The notes below the pieces were generated by a model, which was not told the DNA's origin, searched no databases, and worked only from the letters and a program-made list of their open reading frames with translations. Shown here piece after piece: positions 23,045 through 31,798 of a DNA stretch of 39,971 bases (positions are counted from its first letter, which is position 1; every line of letters starts with the position of its first letter). The translations under genes and the position numbers were made by a program. The DNA is from JAVBMU01 sp031551755 (GTDB taxonomy: Bacteria > Actinomycetota > Actinomycetes > Actinomycetales > Cellulomonadaceae): assembly GCA_031551755.1 (NCBI GenBank), contig JAVBNE010000028.1, positions 1 through 39,971 of the forward strand. The letters run 5' to 3'.

Positions 23045-24961
23045 TCAGCCTGGCACTCGACTGCTTTCCTGTCCTGCGCTGTCCGGACGCGGCGCCACCG
23101 ACGGCCGTGAGTAATCCGCCATCGGGCCGACCACCATGGCGACGCGGGCGGCGTTGAGGATCGCCAGGATGTCGATCACCTCCTGCAGCAGCGCGCCCGC
23201 AACCGGGCTGAGTGCACCAGCGACTGCGAACCCCATGCCGATCGACGAGGCGACGATGCCGCCGATCGCCGATTGGAGCGCAATTCTGCGCATCCGCTCC
23301 GCGATGTGCAGCAGTTCGTCCAAACGCTCCAGCGACGAGTCGAGCACGACCGCCGCGGCTGCCTCCGAGGTCACGTCTGAGTTGGTCCCGAAGGCGATAC
23401 CGGCCGAGGCCGCTGTCATGGCCGGGGCGTCGTTGATGCCGTCGCCGAGGAAGGTGGTTGGTCCCTGCTCGGTCAGCTCCCGGACCAGTTCCAGCTTCTC
23501 CTCGGGGCTGCACCCGGCCCGCACATGGTCGATGCCGACCTTCTGGGCGACATACTCGACCTCGCTGGACCGGTCCCCGGAGATCATCCAGGTCTCGACG
23601 ACCTTGTGCCGCGGGCGCAGGTGGGCGATGAAGTCCCGGGCATCGGCGCGCGGCTCATCGCGGAATCCGATCGTGGCCCCGTAGTCGCCGTCGATCAGCA
23701 CTACACAGCTCATGCCGGGCTGTGGGGGCGGCAGCACGCCGGGACCCAAGTCGCGTTCGGCCTGCGCGTGAGACGTGATCCGGACGGCGTGGTCGCCCAC
23801 CTGCCCGGCGAGCCCCTGACCGGGCCGCTCGGCGACCTGGGTGGCGGCCATGGGCTTCGCGAGGCCCCCGGCGGCAGTGACCACGGCGGCGGCCAGCGGG
23901 TGCCGCGAGTAGAGTTCGAGCGCGGCGGCCACCGGCAGAACATCGCTCGCCGTCCGGCCCTCGGCGGTATGCACATCGGAGACGACCGGCCGGCCGTAGG
24001 TCAGGGTGCCGGTCTTGTCGAAGAGCATCGAATGCGTTTTCGGCAGCCGTTCGAGGACGCCCGGGTCCTTGATGATGATGCCGGCCTTGGCAGAGATGGA
24101 GATCGCGCCGATGATCGCGACCGGCACCGCCAGCAGCAGCGGGCACGGCGTCGCGATCACGATCACCGCGAGGAACCGGCTGGGTTCGCCGGAGAATGCC
24201 CAACCCGCGACGGCGAGGGCCACCGCAATCACCGTGTACCAGACCCCCAGACGATCAGCGAGCCGTCGCATGGGCGGGCGGTTGTGTTCCGCCTCGGTGA
24301 GCACGCCGACGATCGAGGCGTACCGGGAGTCGGCGGCCACCTTGGTCGCAATGATCTGCAGGGAGTCGTCGCCGTTGATCGCGCCGGACATGACTGCTGA
24401 GCCGACCGACTTGGTGAGTAGGTAGGGCTCGCCGGTCAGATAGGACTCGTCCATGGTGCCGTGGCCCTCGACCACCTCGCCGTCCACCGGGCACAGCTCA
24501 TGTGGCAGGAGCATGAGGCGGTCGCCGATACCGATGTCGCCCACCTGCACATCAGTCAATTCGCCCGCACCGATCCGGTGTGCGATTGACGGTGCACGTT
24601 TCGCCAGCGCATCCAGCATCGCCGACGCCCGTGCCGTGGCGGCGGCCTCCAGGCCCTCGCCCCCGGACAGCATGAGAACGACGATGGCGGCCACCAGCCA
24701 TTGGCCCATCGCGGCGGCCGCCACGATGGCGATGCCGGCCAGCACGTCCACGCCCGCGGTCCGGTTCGCGAGGTCTCGGAGGACCTGCCACAGCAGGTAA
24801 CCGCCGCCGATGGCCGTGATCAGCCACAGCGGGAGGTTGGTGACCCAGCCGGAGTGGCCGACGGCGGAGCAGATCAGCGAGACACCGATGGCGATCAGCG
24901 CACCGAGCGCGATCAGGCCCTGCGTCGACCGGAGGAAGGTGAGGATCCGAGAGGTGCCCAC
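23045..24961 (-). CDS. P1B-type heavy-metal-transporting ATPase, probably P1B-5 (Ni/Fe/Co type)
   Basis: The 638-residue membrane pump has the P-type core in order: TGEP in the actuator domain, TM6 motif ATPCPLLLAVPVA, phosphorylation motif FDKTGTLT, SRHPLA (HP locus) and GDGINDAPA, with a final TM bearing LQEVIDILAILNAARV. The TPCP plus QExxD pair matches what I recall for P1B-5 ATPases, linked to nickel, iron or cobalt export. There is no N-terminal HMA metal-binding domain. The start is GTG 24961, because TACCGT ends six bases upstream. An earlier in-frame GTG (24985) would include the promoter. No regulator is adjacent. Confidence 0.88.
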   Translation of the reverse strand: MGTSRILTFLRSTQGLIALGALIAIGVSLICSAVGHSGWVTNLPLWLITAIGGGYLLWQVLRDLANRTAGVDVLAGIAIVAAAAMGQWLVAAIVVLMLSGGEGLEAAATARASAMLDALAKRAPSIAHRIGAGELTDVQVGDIGIGDRLMLLPHELCPVDGEVVEGHGTMDESYLTGEPYLLTKSVGSAVMSGAINGDDSLQIIATKVAADSRYASIVGVLTEAEHNRPPMRRLADRLGVWYTVIAVALAVAGWAFSGEPSRFLAVIVIATPCPLLLAVPVAIIGAISISAKAGIIIKDPGVLERLPKTHSMLFDKTGTLTYGRPVVSDVHTAEGRTASDVLPVAAALELYSRHPLAAAVVTAAGGLAKPMAATQVAERPGQGLAGQVGDHAVRITSHAQAERDLGPGVLPPPQPGMSCVVLIDGDYGATIGFRDEPRADARDFIAHLRPRHKVVETWMISGDRSSEVEYVAQKVGIDHVRAGCSPEEKLELVRELTEQGPTTFLGDGINDAPAMTAASAGIAFGTNSDVTSEAAAAVVLDSSLERLDELLHIAERMRRIALQSAIGGIVASSIGMGFAVAGALSPVAGALLQEVIDILAILNAARVAMVVGPMADYSRPSVAPRPDSAGQESSRVPG

Positions 24962-24967
24962 CTCTCG

Positions 24968-24973
24968 ACGGTA
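24968..24973 (-). promoter_or_regulatory. Leaderless -10 of the P1B ATPase gene
   Basis: TACCGT on the minus strand is followed by six bases and GTG 24961. It is the same hexamer and spacing as at the ROK gene. Confidence 0.55.
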
Positions 24974-25025
24974 GCAACTCGCCACCCGGGCGCCGGAGCA
25001 CCTCGCTTCGCCGCTCAGATCGGTC

Positions 25026-26546
25026 TCAGCAGGTCAGCCCGTCCGCGGGCGCCGTGCCCGTCAACAGGTACTCGTCCACCGCATCGTTGACGCAGGCGTT
25101 GGAGTTTCCGTAGGCGGTGTGGCCCTCACCCTGGTAGGTGACCAGCACGCCGGAGTCCAGCGTCGAGGCCAGGGCTTGCGCGTTCTTGTAGGGCGTCGCC
25201 GGGTCGCCCGTGGTGCCGATGACGACGATCGGTGCTGCTCCCTTGGCCTGGAGGTCGAAGTCCTGTGCCACCACCGGGTACGGCCAGTTCTTGCAGGCCA
25301 AGGCCGAGTAGGAGATGTACTCACCCATCGTGGGCGCCTCCTCCTGGATGCGCGCGGCCTGTGCCTTCATCGCGGCGGTGTCGGAGTCCCCACGGCGGTC
25401 GAGGCAGCTGATCGCTAGCTGCGCGTCGTCCTGATTCGCGTAGCTGCCGTCGTCGTCGCGCTCGTTGTAGCTGTCCGCGAAGAGCAGCAGGGTGTCGGCC
25501 GAGCCGAAGTCGATGGCCTCGGTCAACCCCGCCGTAAGGTACGGCCACGCCCCGTCGTCATACATCCCCGCGATGATGGCGGTGCTGATCAAGTGCTTGG
25601 TGGCGGCCCGGTCGGAGGATGTGGGCAGCGGCTCCTTTTGGGCGGCGGCAAACAGGGCCTTGATCTCTGCCGCGCCTTCGTCCACAGAGTTGCCCAACGG
25701 GCAGCTCTTCATCTCGGTCTGACACCAGCCGATGTAGGTGCGCAGGGCCGCCTCGAAGGCGGCCGCCTGTCCCTCGGTGACGTCGTCCGAGGTCTCGGTC
25801 ATGTCGACGGCGCCGTCGAGCACCAGCCGGCCGGTCTTGCCCGGGAACAGGCCGGCGTAGGTGGCGCCGAGCTGGGTGCCGTAGGAGAACCCGACGTAGG
25901 ACAGCTTCGAGTCTCCCAACGCCGCCCGGAGCATATCCATGTCCCGGGCCGCGCTCTGGGTGTCCACATGGGCCAGGAGATCGCCGGTCTTTCGCACACA
26001 GGACTTCGCGAAATCCCGGGCGTCTTTCTCCATCTTGGCGACCCCGGCATCATCGGTGGTGTAGTCGATGGCGTTGAACTTGTCCTTGGTCTTGTCGTCC
26101 AGGCACTCGACCGCCGAGGATGATCCCACCCCGCGCGGATCGACGGCGACGATGTCGTAGGCCGCCTGGACGGAGTCGCTGATCCTGGGCAAGAGGTTGT
26201 CGGCGAGGCCATCGACGGCGGAGACCCCAGGCCCGCCCGGGTTGACCAGCAGTGACCCGGTTCGCTTTCCGGTGGCCGGATGCCGTTTGAGTGCGATTTC
26301 GATTTCGCCGGCCTTCGGGTCCTGCCAGGACATGGGGGCAGTGGCCTTCGCGCATTCGAAATCGCCGCACTCCTCCCAGCTGATCGACTGGGTGTAGTAC
26401 GCCGAGAACCCCGCCGGCCCGGTTTCGCCGGTCGGCGTCGACACTGAGATCGCCGAGGCGCTGGGTTTCGGAGCGGGCGTTTGCGAGCAGGCGGCGGTCG
26501 CGAGGGCGAGTACAACTACTGATCCGTAGATAGTGATTGCTTTCAT
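25026..26546 (-). CDS. Secreted S33-family alpha/beta-hydrolase lipoprotein (tripeptidyl-aminopeptidase-like)
   Basis: The 506-residue protein starts with a hydrophobic signal ending LATAAC, a probable lipobox with Cys20, so it is likely anchored outside the membrane. The hydrolase core shows the oxyanion segment VNPGGPG (101-107), DPRGVGSS, the nucleophile Ser221 in VGFSYGTQLG, the acid in GTTGDPATP and the His in GEGHTAYG near the C-terminus. This matches actinobacterial SlpD/Tap-like exopeptidases that trim peptides for uptake. Paired cysteines suggest disulfides. ATG 26546 is preceded by TAGGTT seven bases away (leaderless). Confidence 0.88.
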   Translation of the reverse strand: MKAITIYGSVVVLALATAACSQTPAPKPSASAISVSTPTGETGPAGFSAYYTQSISWEECGDFECAKATAPMSWQDPKAGEIEIALKRHPATGKRTGSLLVNPGGPGVSAVDGLADNLLPRISDSVQAAYDIVAVDPRGVGSSSAVECLDDKTKDKFNAIDYTTDDAGVAKMEKDARDFAKSCVRKTGDLLAHVDTQSAARDMDMLRAALGDSKLSYVGFSYGTQLGATYAGLFPGKTGRLVLDGAVDMTETSDDVTEGQAAAFEAALRTYIGWCQTEMKSCPLGNSVDEGAAEIKALFAAAQKEPLPTSSDRAATKHLISTAIIAGMYDDGAWPYLTAGLTEAIDFGSADTLLLFADSYNERDDDGSYANQDDAQLAISCLDRRGDSDTAAMKAQAARIQEEAPTMGEYISYSALACKNWPYPVVAQDFDLQAKGAAPIVVIGTTGDPATPYKNAQALASTLDSGVLVTYQGEGHTAYGNSNACVNDAVDEYLLTGTAPADGLTC

Positions 26547-26553
26547 GCTTTTG

Positions 26554-26559
26554 AACCTA
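26554..26559 (-). promoter_or_regulatory. Leaderless -10 of the peptidase gene
   Basis: TAGGTT on the minus strand ends seven bases before ATG 26546. Confidence 0.5.
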
Positions 26560-26701
26560 TTCGCCTCAAGGCCCGCAATTCATCGGCCCGAAGAGCGACA
26601 TTGGTGTGGATTTATCGCCCGATCGGACGACGCCTCCGTTGGCCGCGGTCACCCACTGGGATCACCTGGTGGCGCCACCGTCAACCAATCGGATGACGGG
26701 T

Positions 26702-27388
26702 TCAGGCCGGCCGCGCCACACCTGTCTCGTAGGCGAGGATGACCGCCTGGACACGATCTCGCAGATTCAACTTTCCGAGTACCCGGCCCACATGGGTCTT
26801 GACGGTGGCCTCGGACAACACGAAATGCTGTGCGATCTCGGCATTGGACATTCCGGCGCTGATCGCTTCGAAGATGTCGAGTTCGCGGGCCGTGAGCGCG
26901 CTCAACCGGGGGTCGGCACGGCCAGTGCCGAGGCCGTCGGCGGCGTCACTGGCAGGCAGCGCGGTCGCGAAGAGTTCGAGCATCCGGCGAGTGACTCGGT
27001 TGGAGACGGCTGCATCCCCTTCTGCCACCGAACGAATCGCGCGGACGAGTTGAGCCGGCGAGGCATCCTTGAGCAGGAAGCCGCTGGCGCCCGCTCGCAG
27101 ACCGGCGAAGGCGTACTCATCGAGATCGAAGGTCGTCAAGATGATGACTCGGCAATCGGGCAACTGGGAGATGACCTCGCGGGTGGCTGCGATCCCGTCG
27201 GTTCCGGGCATGCGGACATCCATGAGTACGACATCAGGCTGTAGCGCGAGCGCCTGGGCGACGCCGGTAGCGCCGTCACCCGCTTCCCCAACCACGTCGA
27301 TGTCGTCCTCGGTCGACAGGATCATGCGAAATCCCATGCGGAGCAGTGCCTGGTCGTCGACCAGGAGCACCCGGATCGGGTTAGTCAT
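26702..27388 (-). CDS. NarL/LuxR-family response regulator
   Basis: The 228-residue protein has a receiver domain (residues 4-120) with acidic D11/D12, phospho-acceptor D57 in VVLMDVRMPG, and KDAS containing the conserved Lys. A linker and a LuxR-type helix-turn-helix (about 160-222) with SALTARELDIFEAISAGMSN and EATVKTHVGRVLGKL follow. ATG 27388 overlaps the kinase stop by eight bases, so the pair is coupled and cognate. It is the last gene of a four-gene operon and probably controls the ABC transporter genes at its head. An inverted repeat at 30658-30672 is a candidate site. Confidence 0.92.
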   Translation of the reverse strand: MTNPIRVLLVDDQALLRMGFRMILSTEDDIDVVGEAGDGATGVAQALALQPDVVLMDVRMPGTDGIAATREVISQLPDCRVIILTTFDLDEYAFAGLRAGASGFLLKDASPAQLVRAIRSVAEGDAAVSNRVTRRMLELFATALPASDAADGLGTGRADPRLSALTARELDIFEAISAGMSNAEIAQHFVLSEATVKTHVGRVLGKLNLRDRVQAVILAYETGVARPA

Positions 27389-28685
27389 CGTTCTCCTCGG
27401 GTGGGATGAGGGGAAAGGTCGCCAGGACTCTCCAACCTTTTGCGGTGGGCCCTGCCGTCAGCGTCCCGCCGTGCGCAGTCACCCGTTGCCGCATGCCGAT
27501 GATCCCTCGTCCGGTGCCGAATGCCGATTCGCCGTCCCGGGCTGATTCTCTCATCGCGGTCCCTCCGGCCGGGCCGGCTGTGTTCTCTATGCGGACGGTC
27601 AGCGTAGCCACGGGTGTTGCCTTGTAGGCGTACTCCACGAGGACGGTGGGTGCCAGGGGGGCGTACCGCAATACGTTGGTCAGCGCCTCCAAGACGACCC
27701 GGTGGACGGTGTAGCGGGTACTCGGGTCGAGATCCGGTGCTGGGCCGGATTGAGTGACACGGATCGGCAGTCCTGCCATGCGGAACTGTTCGATGGCGGT
27801 AGCGGTGTCCGGGTCGGTGTTGACGGGCTGGCGGGGGGCGTCATCTGGTTCGTCGATATCTCGGAGGACGCCGAGCACCCGCCGCATATCGGTCAGGGCT
27901 TGACGGCCGGTCGACGACAACTCGCAGAGTGCTTGGTCGGCCAGGGCCGGGTTTTTCGTGGCCGAGGCCCGGGCGCCGTCGGCCAGGGCGACCATGACGG
28001 TCAGCGAATGCGCGACGACGTCATGCATTTCGCGGGCGATGCGGGCACGTTCGCGGGCCGCCGCGAGTTCAGTTTGTTGATGCCGGTCGCGGGCCAAGGA
28101 GTTCGCCCGCTCGATCAGGTCTCCGATGTGCAGGCGCCGGGCACGGACGCTGGTACCGAAGGCCACTGCTGCGAGATAGCTCAGGAAGGACATTGTCGCC
28201 AGTGCGCTGCGCATGGCGGACTCGCCCGGACCGGATACGGAGAGGTATGTCGCGAGCACGGTGACGCTGGCCATGGTGGCCGCAGCGAAGGACGTCCAGG
28301 TGATCAGGGGGCGATGGCTCGCCGCCACTGCGTAGATGCCGAAAGCGATGGCCAACTCGTAGCCGACCGTATTGCCCCAGAAGAAGGTGAACAGCACGAA
28401 GAGAGCGGTGACGACGGCAAGAACCGTCAGCGGTCTGCTTCGCCGCCACCGCAGGGCGACCGCCCCCGGAATGACCGCGAGCAGGATCCAGATCGGGTGG
28501 ACCTTCGCGGGGGATGCCATCTCGCCGGCGCCGTTGAGGGCGAAGACGCCGATCAGGAGGCGATCCATCACCACCGGGTGAAGGACGAAGTATCTGCGGA
28601 CACGCCCCAGACGGCGGGCGTCCAATTCGGTGAATGGGGCGTCCGCCGTCGGCAGGGTAGTGGGTGGGGCGGCAGGCCGCCCCAC
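27381..28685 (-). CDS. Sensor histidine kinase, DesK/NarX-like HPK7 type
   Basis: The 434-residue kinase has a membrane domain of four to six helices between about residues 40 and 180. A HisKA_3 dimerisation block follows, with phospho-acceptor His221 in AREMHDVVAHSLTVMV, and then an ATPase domain with EALTNVLRYA (N box), an abbreviated G1 region and GRGIIGMRQRV. No large extracellular sensor is present, so it probably senses membrane stress or its transporter. The assigned start GTG 28685 lies inside a 12-bp hairpin stem. Initiation there may be weak or regulated, and an internal start cannot be excluded. Confidence 0.9.
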   Translation of the reverse strand: MGRPAAPPTTLPTADAPFTELDARRLGRVRRYFVLHPVVMDRLLIGVFALNGAGEMASPAKVHPIWILLAVIPGAVALRWRRSRPLTVLAVVTALFVLFTFFWGNTVGYELAIAFGIYAVAASHRPLITWTSFAAATMASVTVLATYLSVSGPGESAMRSALATMSFLSYLAAVAFGTSVRARRLHIGDLIERANSLARDRHQQTELAAARERARIAREMHDVVAHSLTVMVALADGARASATKNPALADQALCELSSTGRQALTDMRRVLGVLRDIDEPDDAPRQPVNTDPDTATAIEQFRMAGLPIRVTQSGPAPDLDPSTRYTVHRVVLEALTNVLRYAPLAPTVLVEYAYKATPVATLTVRIENTAGPAGGTAMRESARDGESAFGTGRGIIGMRQRVTAHGGTLTAGPTAKGWRVLATFPLIPPEENDD

Positions 28686-28687
28686 CC
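28662..28687 (-). promoter_or_regulatory. Perfect 12-bp hairpin covering the kinase start codon
   Basis: Bases 28662-28673 pair perfectly with 28676-28687 around a 2-base loop. The stem includes the GTG start of the histidine kinase (28685-28683) and sits 13 bases after the permease stop. It could attenuate transcription or mask the start, lowering kinase/regulator output relative to the transporter. Confidence 0.5.
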
Positions 28688-28699
28688 AGTCGGTGTTGA

Positions 28700-29530
28700 T
28701 TACGCGTCCCGCAGCTTGATGCTGAACGCGGCGCCGATCTGGGCGACGGCCGCCCAGCCGACCATCACCAGCGTGCCTTGGAACGGCGAGAAAACCTCAC
28801 CAGCCGGCTCGTCGGGGTTCATCATGGCCATCCCCGCATCCATCGGCAGGAACTTGGCGATATCCCGCATCCAATCCAGGCTGATCATGCCCATGACGAT
28901 GTAGACGACGAAGAGCAGCGCGACCAGCGTGAAGACGGTTCCGGTGGAGTGTCGGATGATCGCCCCCAAACCGACCGACAGAATCGCGATCAGTGCGAGG
29001 AACGCCACAAGCATCCAGATCAATCGTTGGACCGTGCCATTGCCGAGGTCCGCGACGAGGTCGTTCCCGGAGAGAATCGGCATCGTCACGAGATAGGAGC
29101 AGCCGACGCTGATCAACGCGACGACGGCGGTCAATGCCGTGACCGTGATCGTCTTGGCCCAAAGGGCGGGCAGTCGGGTCGGGGCGGCCGCGAAGGTTGA
29201 CCGGATCATCCCGGTGGAGAACTCACCGGTGATCACCAGGGCACCCAGAATAGCGACGGAGAGCTGGGCGAAGATGAACCCGAAGATGAGGATGAACCCG
29301 CTGTCGGGCCCGGTACCCATCTCTGGGTTGTCCGCGACCATGTCGGCGCTGGCAGCCATCGCGAGGCTCATCAGCACCATGATCGCGACGGTGATGCCCA
29401 TGGTCCACCAGGTCGATCGCAGTGAGCGGAGTTTGATCCACTCCGAGCGCAGCAGGTGACCGAAGGTCAGGTGGTAGGGGGACGTGGTGGCGGGGACGTG
29501 GATGTCCGGGGTGGCGGTGGCGGCGCTCAT
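28700..29530 (-). CDS. ABC-2-type transporter permease
   Basis: The 276-residue protein begins with a cytosolic stretch ending HLLRSEWIKLRSLRSTWW, a common lead-in of ABC-2 permeases. About six membrane segments follow: one near residues 45-63, then FIFAQLSVAILGALVITGEF with the family E-F-S/T-G-M-R motif (GEFSTGMIRSTF), and four more. ATG 29530 overlaps the ATPase stop (TGATG). It pairs with the upstream ATPase to form an exporter of unknown substrate, of the kind often linked to antibiotic or lipid stress when followed by a two-component system. Confidence 0.88.
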   Translation of the reverse strand: MSAATATPDIHVPATTSPYHLTFGHLLRSEWIKLRSLRSTWWTMGITVAIMVLMSLAMAASADMVADNPEMGTGPDSGFILIFGFIFAQLSVAILGALVITGEFSTGMIRSTFAAAPTRLPALWAKTITVTALTAVVALISVGCSYLVTMPILSGNDLVADLGNGTVQRLIWMLVAFLALIAILSVGLGAIIRHSTGTVFTLVALLFVVYIVMGMISLDWMRDIAKFLPMDAGMAMMNPDEPAGEVFSPFQGTLVMVGWAAVAQIGAAFSIKLRDA

Positions 29531-30573
29531 CAGTTCGCTCCTTCGGCGCTGTGCTGCGGGGACGTCGGTGCGGGGACGGCCGGTGACTGGCCGGACACGC
29601 CGTTGGTGGAGGCGTAGTGGGCCTTTTCGGGTTGGGCCGGATCGACGCCGTGGCCGATGTGGTCGGCGACCGCACCGGTGTGGTACTCGACGGCGTCGCT
29701 GGTCAGGGCCATGTATGCCTCCTCCAATGTGGAGGTCACCGGCGTGAGCTCATGCAGCACGAAACCGCGGGTCGCGGCGAGTTCGCCGATCTGTGCGGCC
29801 TGCGCCCCGGAGACCACCAGGAGCCCGGGTTCATCGCTGGCGACGGTTGCGCCACCGGAGGTGAGCAGCCCGGCCAGGTCGGTGGCCTGGGGAGTGCGCA
29901 CGCGGACGGTCTGCTGGGTGCTTCCGGCCACGATCTCGGCAACCGGGGCGTCCGCCAGGATGCGCCCGCGGCCGATCACCAGGATGTGGTCGGCGGTCAG
30001 GGCGACCTCGCTCATCAGGTGACTGGAAAGGAAGACGGTACGACCCTCACCGGCAAGGTAGCGCGCCAGGTTACGTACCCACACCACGCCCTCGGGGTCC
30101 AGCCCGTTGACCGGCTCGTCGAGGATCAGTGTCTTGGGGTCACCCAGCAGTGCGGATGCGATCCCAAGACGCTGGCCCATACCGAGGGAAAAGCCGCCGA
30201 CCCGCTTCTTGGCAACCGACTCCAGGCCGGTCATCTCGATGACCTCGCGGACCCGGGTCGTTGGGATCCCGTGGGTCGCCGCCATCGCGAGCAGGTGGTT
30301 GTAGGCCGTGCGGCCCGTGTGGACGGCCTTGGCGTCCAGGAGGGCGCCGACCTCCGTCAGCGGGGAACGGTGCTCAGCGTAGGGGCGTCCGTTCACGGTC
30401 ACGGTGCCCGTGGTGGGCCGGTCCAATCCCATGATCATCCGCATGGTCGTCGACTTGCCGGCGCCGTTCGGACCCAGGAAGCCCGTCACGGTGCCTGGAT
30501 TGACGGTGAAGGAGACGTTGTCGACGGCCGTCTTGGGGCCGTATCGCTTCGTCAATCCGCGTACTTCGATCAT
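29530..30573 (-). CDS. ABC transporter ATP-binding protein
   Basis: The 347-residue ATPase has Walker A LGPNGAGKST (33-42), an ABC signature SLGMGQRLGIA, Walker B TLILDEPVNGLDP and the switch His in FLSSHLMSEV. This is the DrrA/BcrA-like arrangement. An auxiliary C-terminal domain runs from about residue 215, with a Pro/Ser/Thr/His-rich final stretch. ATG 30573 follows GGAAGG. It is the first gene of the ATPase-permease-kinase-regulator operon, with a promoter about 30 bases upstream. Confidence 0.93.
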   Translation of the reverse strand: MIEVRGLTKRYGPKTAVDNVSFTVNPGTVTGFLGPNGAGKSTTMRMIMGLDRPTTGTVTVNGRPYAEHRSPLTEVGALLDAKAVHTGRTAYNHLLAMAATHGIPTTRVREVIEMTGLESVAKKRVGGFSLGMGQRLGIASALLGDPKTLILDEPVNGLDPEGVVWVRNLARYLAGEGRTVFLSSHLMSEVALTADHILVIGRGRILADAPVAEIVAGSTQQTVRVRTPQATDLAGLLTSGGATVASDEPGLLVVSGAQAAQIGELAATRGFVLHELTPVTSTLEEAYMALTSDAVEYHTGAVADHIGHGVDPAQPEKAHYASTNGVSGQSPAVPAPTSPQHSAEGAN

Positions 30574-30609
30574 GGTCTGCCTTCCAGGGTTCGGATGCGT
30601 TCGGTGTCG

Positions 30610-30638
30610 AGGCTAGGCAACGGGGCGGTGCCGGTGAA
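30610..30638 (-). promoter_or_regulatory. Promoter of the ABC/two-component operon
   Basis: On the minus strand TTCACC (30638-30633) and TAGCCT (30615-30610) are separated by 17 bases, giving a leader of roughly 30 bases with GGAAGG before ATG 30573. Confidence 0.5.
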
Positions 30639-30657
30639 CCTCCCATCGGGGTATCTT

Positions 30658-30672
30658 CGGGGACCGTCCCCG
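30658..30672. promoter_or_regulatory. Inverted repeat in the divergent ABC/Bax-1 intergenic region
   Basis: CGGGGAC-C-GTCCCCG is a perfect 7-bp palindrome with a one-base centre, located 20 bases upstream of the ABC operon -35 element. This is a suitable place for response-regulator binding. Confidence 0.4.
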
Positions 30673-30795
30673 TACGCCGGACGGATGATGTCGGCTCAGC
30701 AGGGTCAGCCTCTGGAACCGTGAGGCTGTACCAGGCGTTGCATAAGATGATCGAACGGCACCGTCGGCGTGGCGGTCCGCGAGCAGGAGGAGCTC

Positions 30796-31674
30796 ATGAG
30801 CAATCCGGTCTTCAACAACAGCGCCGTCTTCGGCTCGAAGGCGAACGCGTACGCCGTCCCACCACAGCAGAACCCCAGCCAGCAGGCACCTTATGGTGGT
30901 GCCTCGCCGCAGTACGGCGCGACGGCTGCGCAGTACGGCACCTTCGGTGCACAGGCGGCGGACGCCGCCGCGCTCGACGCGATGTACAACGCGCCGTCGG
31001 CGACCACCGCCGACACCAAACGGCTGAGCTATGACGACGTGATCATGAAGACCGGCGGTCTCCTGGCGCTGCTGGTGGTAGCCGGTGGATTGTCGTGGAC
31101 CCTTGCGGCCGACAAGCCGCTTATCTGGGCGGGGGCCGCCGTTGTGGGCCTCGTCCTCGGTCTGGTGAACGCTTTCAAGCGGAGCCCGAGCCCGGCGCTC
31201 ATCATCGCGTATACCCTCGCAGAGGGCGTCTTCCTGGGCGGTATCAGCTACTACTACCAGTCGTTCTACAGCGGCGCGGTGCCGACGGCGGTATTGGCGA
31301 CGGTCGCCACCTTCGCCGCCTGCCTGGCCCTGTACAAGTCCGGCCGGGTGCGGGTGACCGCGAAGTTCACGCGCTGGCTGCTGATCGCTATGGCCGGCTA
31401 CCTCGTGTTCTCGCTGGTGAACCTCGGGCTGGTCTGGACCGGTGTGATGGACGGTTGGGGCATGCGGTCCGGTCCGCTGGGAATCGTCATCGGTCTCATC
31501 GCGGTGGGGTTGGCCTCGGCGTCGCTGATCGTCGACTTCGATTCGATCAAACGCGGCGTGCAGGCCGGCGTCCCAGCCAAGTTCGCCTGGTCGGCGGCCT
31601 TCGGTCTGTTGGTCACGCTGATCTGGCTCTACCTGGAGTTCCTGCGGCTGATCGCGATCTTCTCCCGCAACTGA
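30796..31674 (+). CDS. Bax inhibitor-1/YccA family membrane protein
   Basis: The 292-residue protein has a cytosolic N-terminus of about 90 residues rich in Gln, Ala, Tyr and Pro, with a repeated QYGxxxAQYG pattern. Seven hydrophobic segments follow, with LVFSLVNLGLVWTGVMDGWG, IVDFDSIKRGVQAG (conserved Asp) and a final WLYLEFLRLIAIFSRN. This is the typical actinobacterial BI-1/YccA arrangement. Members of the family are proposed Ca2+/H+ leak channels or membrane quality-control factors. ATG 30796 is set by AGGAGG (30785-30790). TAAGAT at 30743-30748 may be the -10. A strong terminator follows. Confidence 0.9.
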   Translation: MSNPVFNNSAVFGSKANAYAVPPQQNPSQQAPYGGASPQYGATAAQYGTFGAQAADAAALDAMYNAPSATTADTKRLSYDDVIMKTGGLLALLVVAGGLSWTLAADKPLIWAGAAVVGLVLGLVNAFKRSPSPALIIAYTLAEGVFLGGISYYYQSFYSGAVPTAVLATVATFAACLALYKSGRVRVTAKFTRWLLIAMAGYLVFSLVNLGLVWTGVMDGWGMRSGPLGIVIGLIAVGLASASLIVDFDSIKRGVQAGVPAKFAWSAAFGLLVTLIWLYLEFLRLIAIFSRN

Positions 31675-31685
31675 CTCGAACCCCC

Positions 31686-31722
31686 GCGAAGGGCGCCCGG
31701 CCACCGGCCGGGCGCCCTTCGC
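31686..31722 (+). terminator. Terminator after the Bax inhibitor-1 gene
   Basis: A perfect 17-bp stem (31686-31702 with 31706-31722) encloses an ACC loop. The T run is poor, and it could act in both directions. Confidence 0.75.
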
Positions 31723-31798
31723 GTTGCCGAAGAGTTCCGGCGCTGCTCACCGGGAGTTCCGGCTGGGGGTCAGCGCCTGGGCCAGCGGGCCGCGGGTC

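Noticed and set aside
27702..30723. Long plus-strand frames over the kinase, permease and ATPase
   Set aside because: The minus-strand frames carry all kinase, permease and ATPase motifs in an overlapping operon. The plus frames have none.
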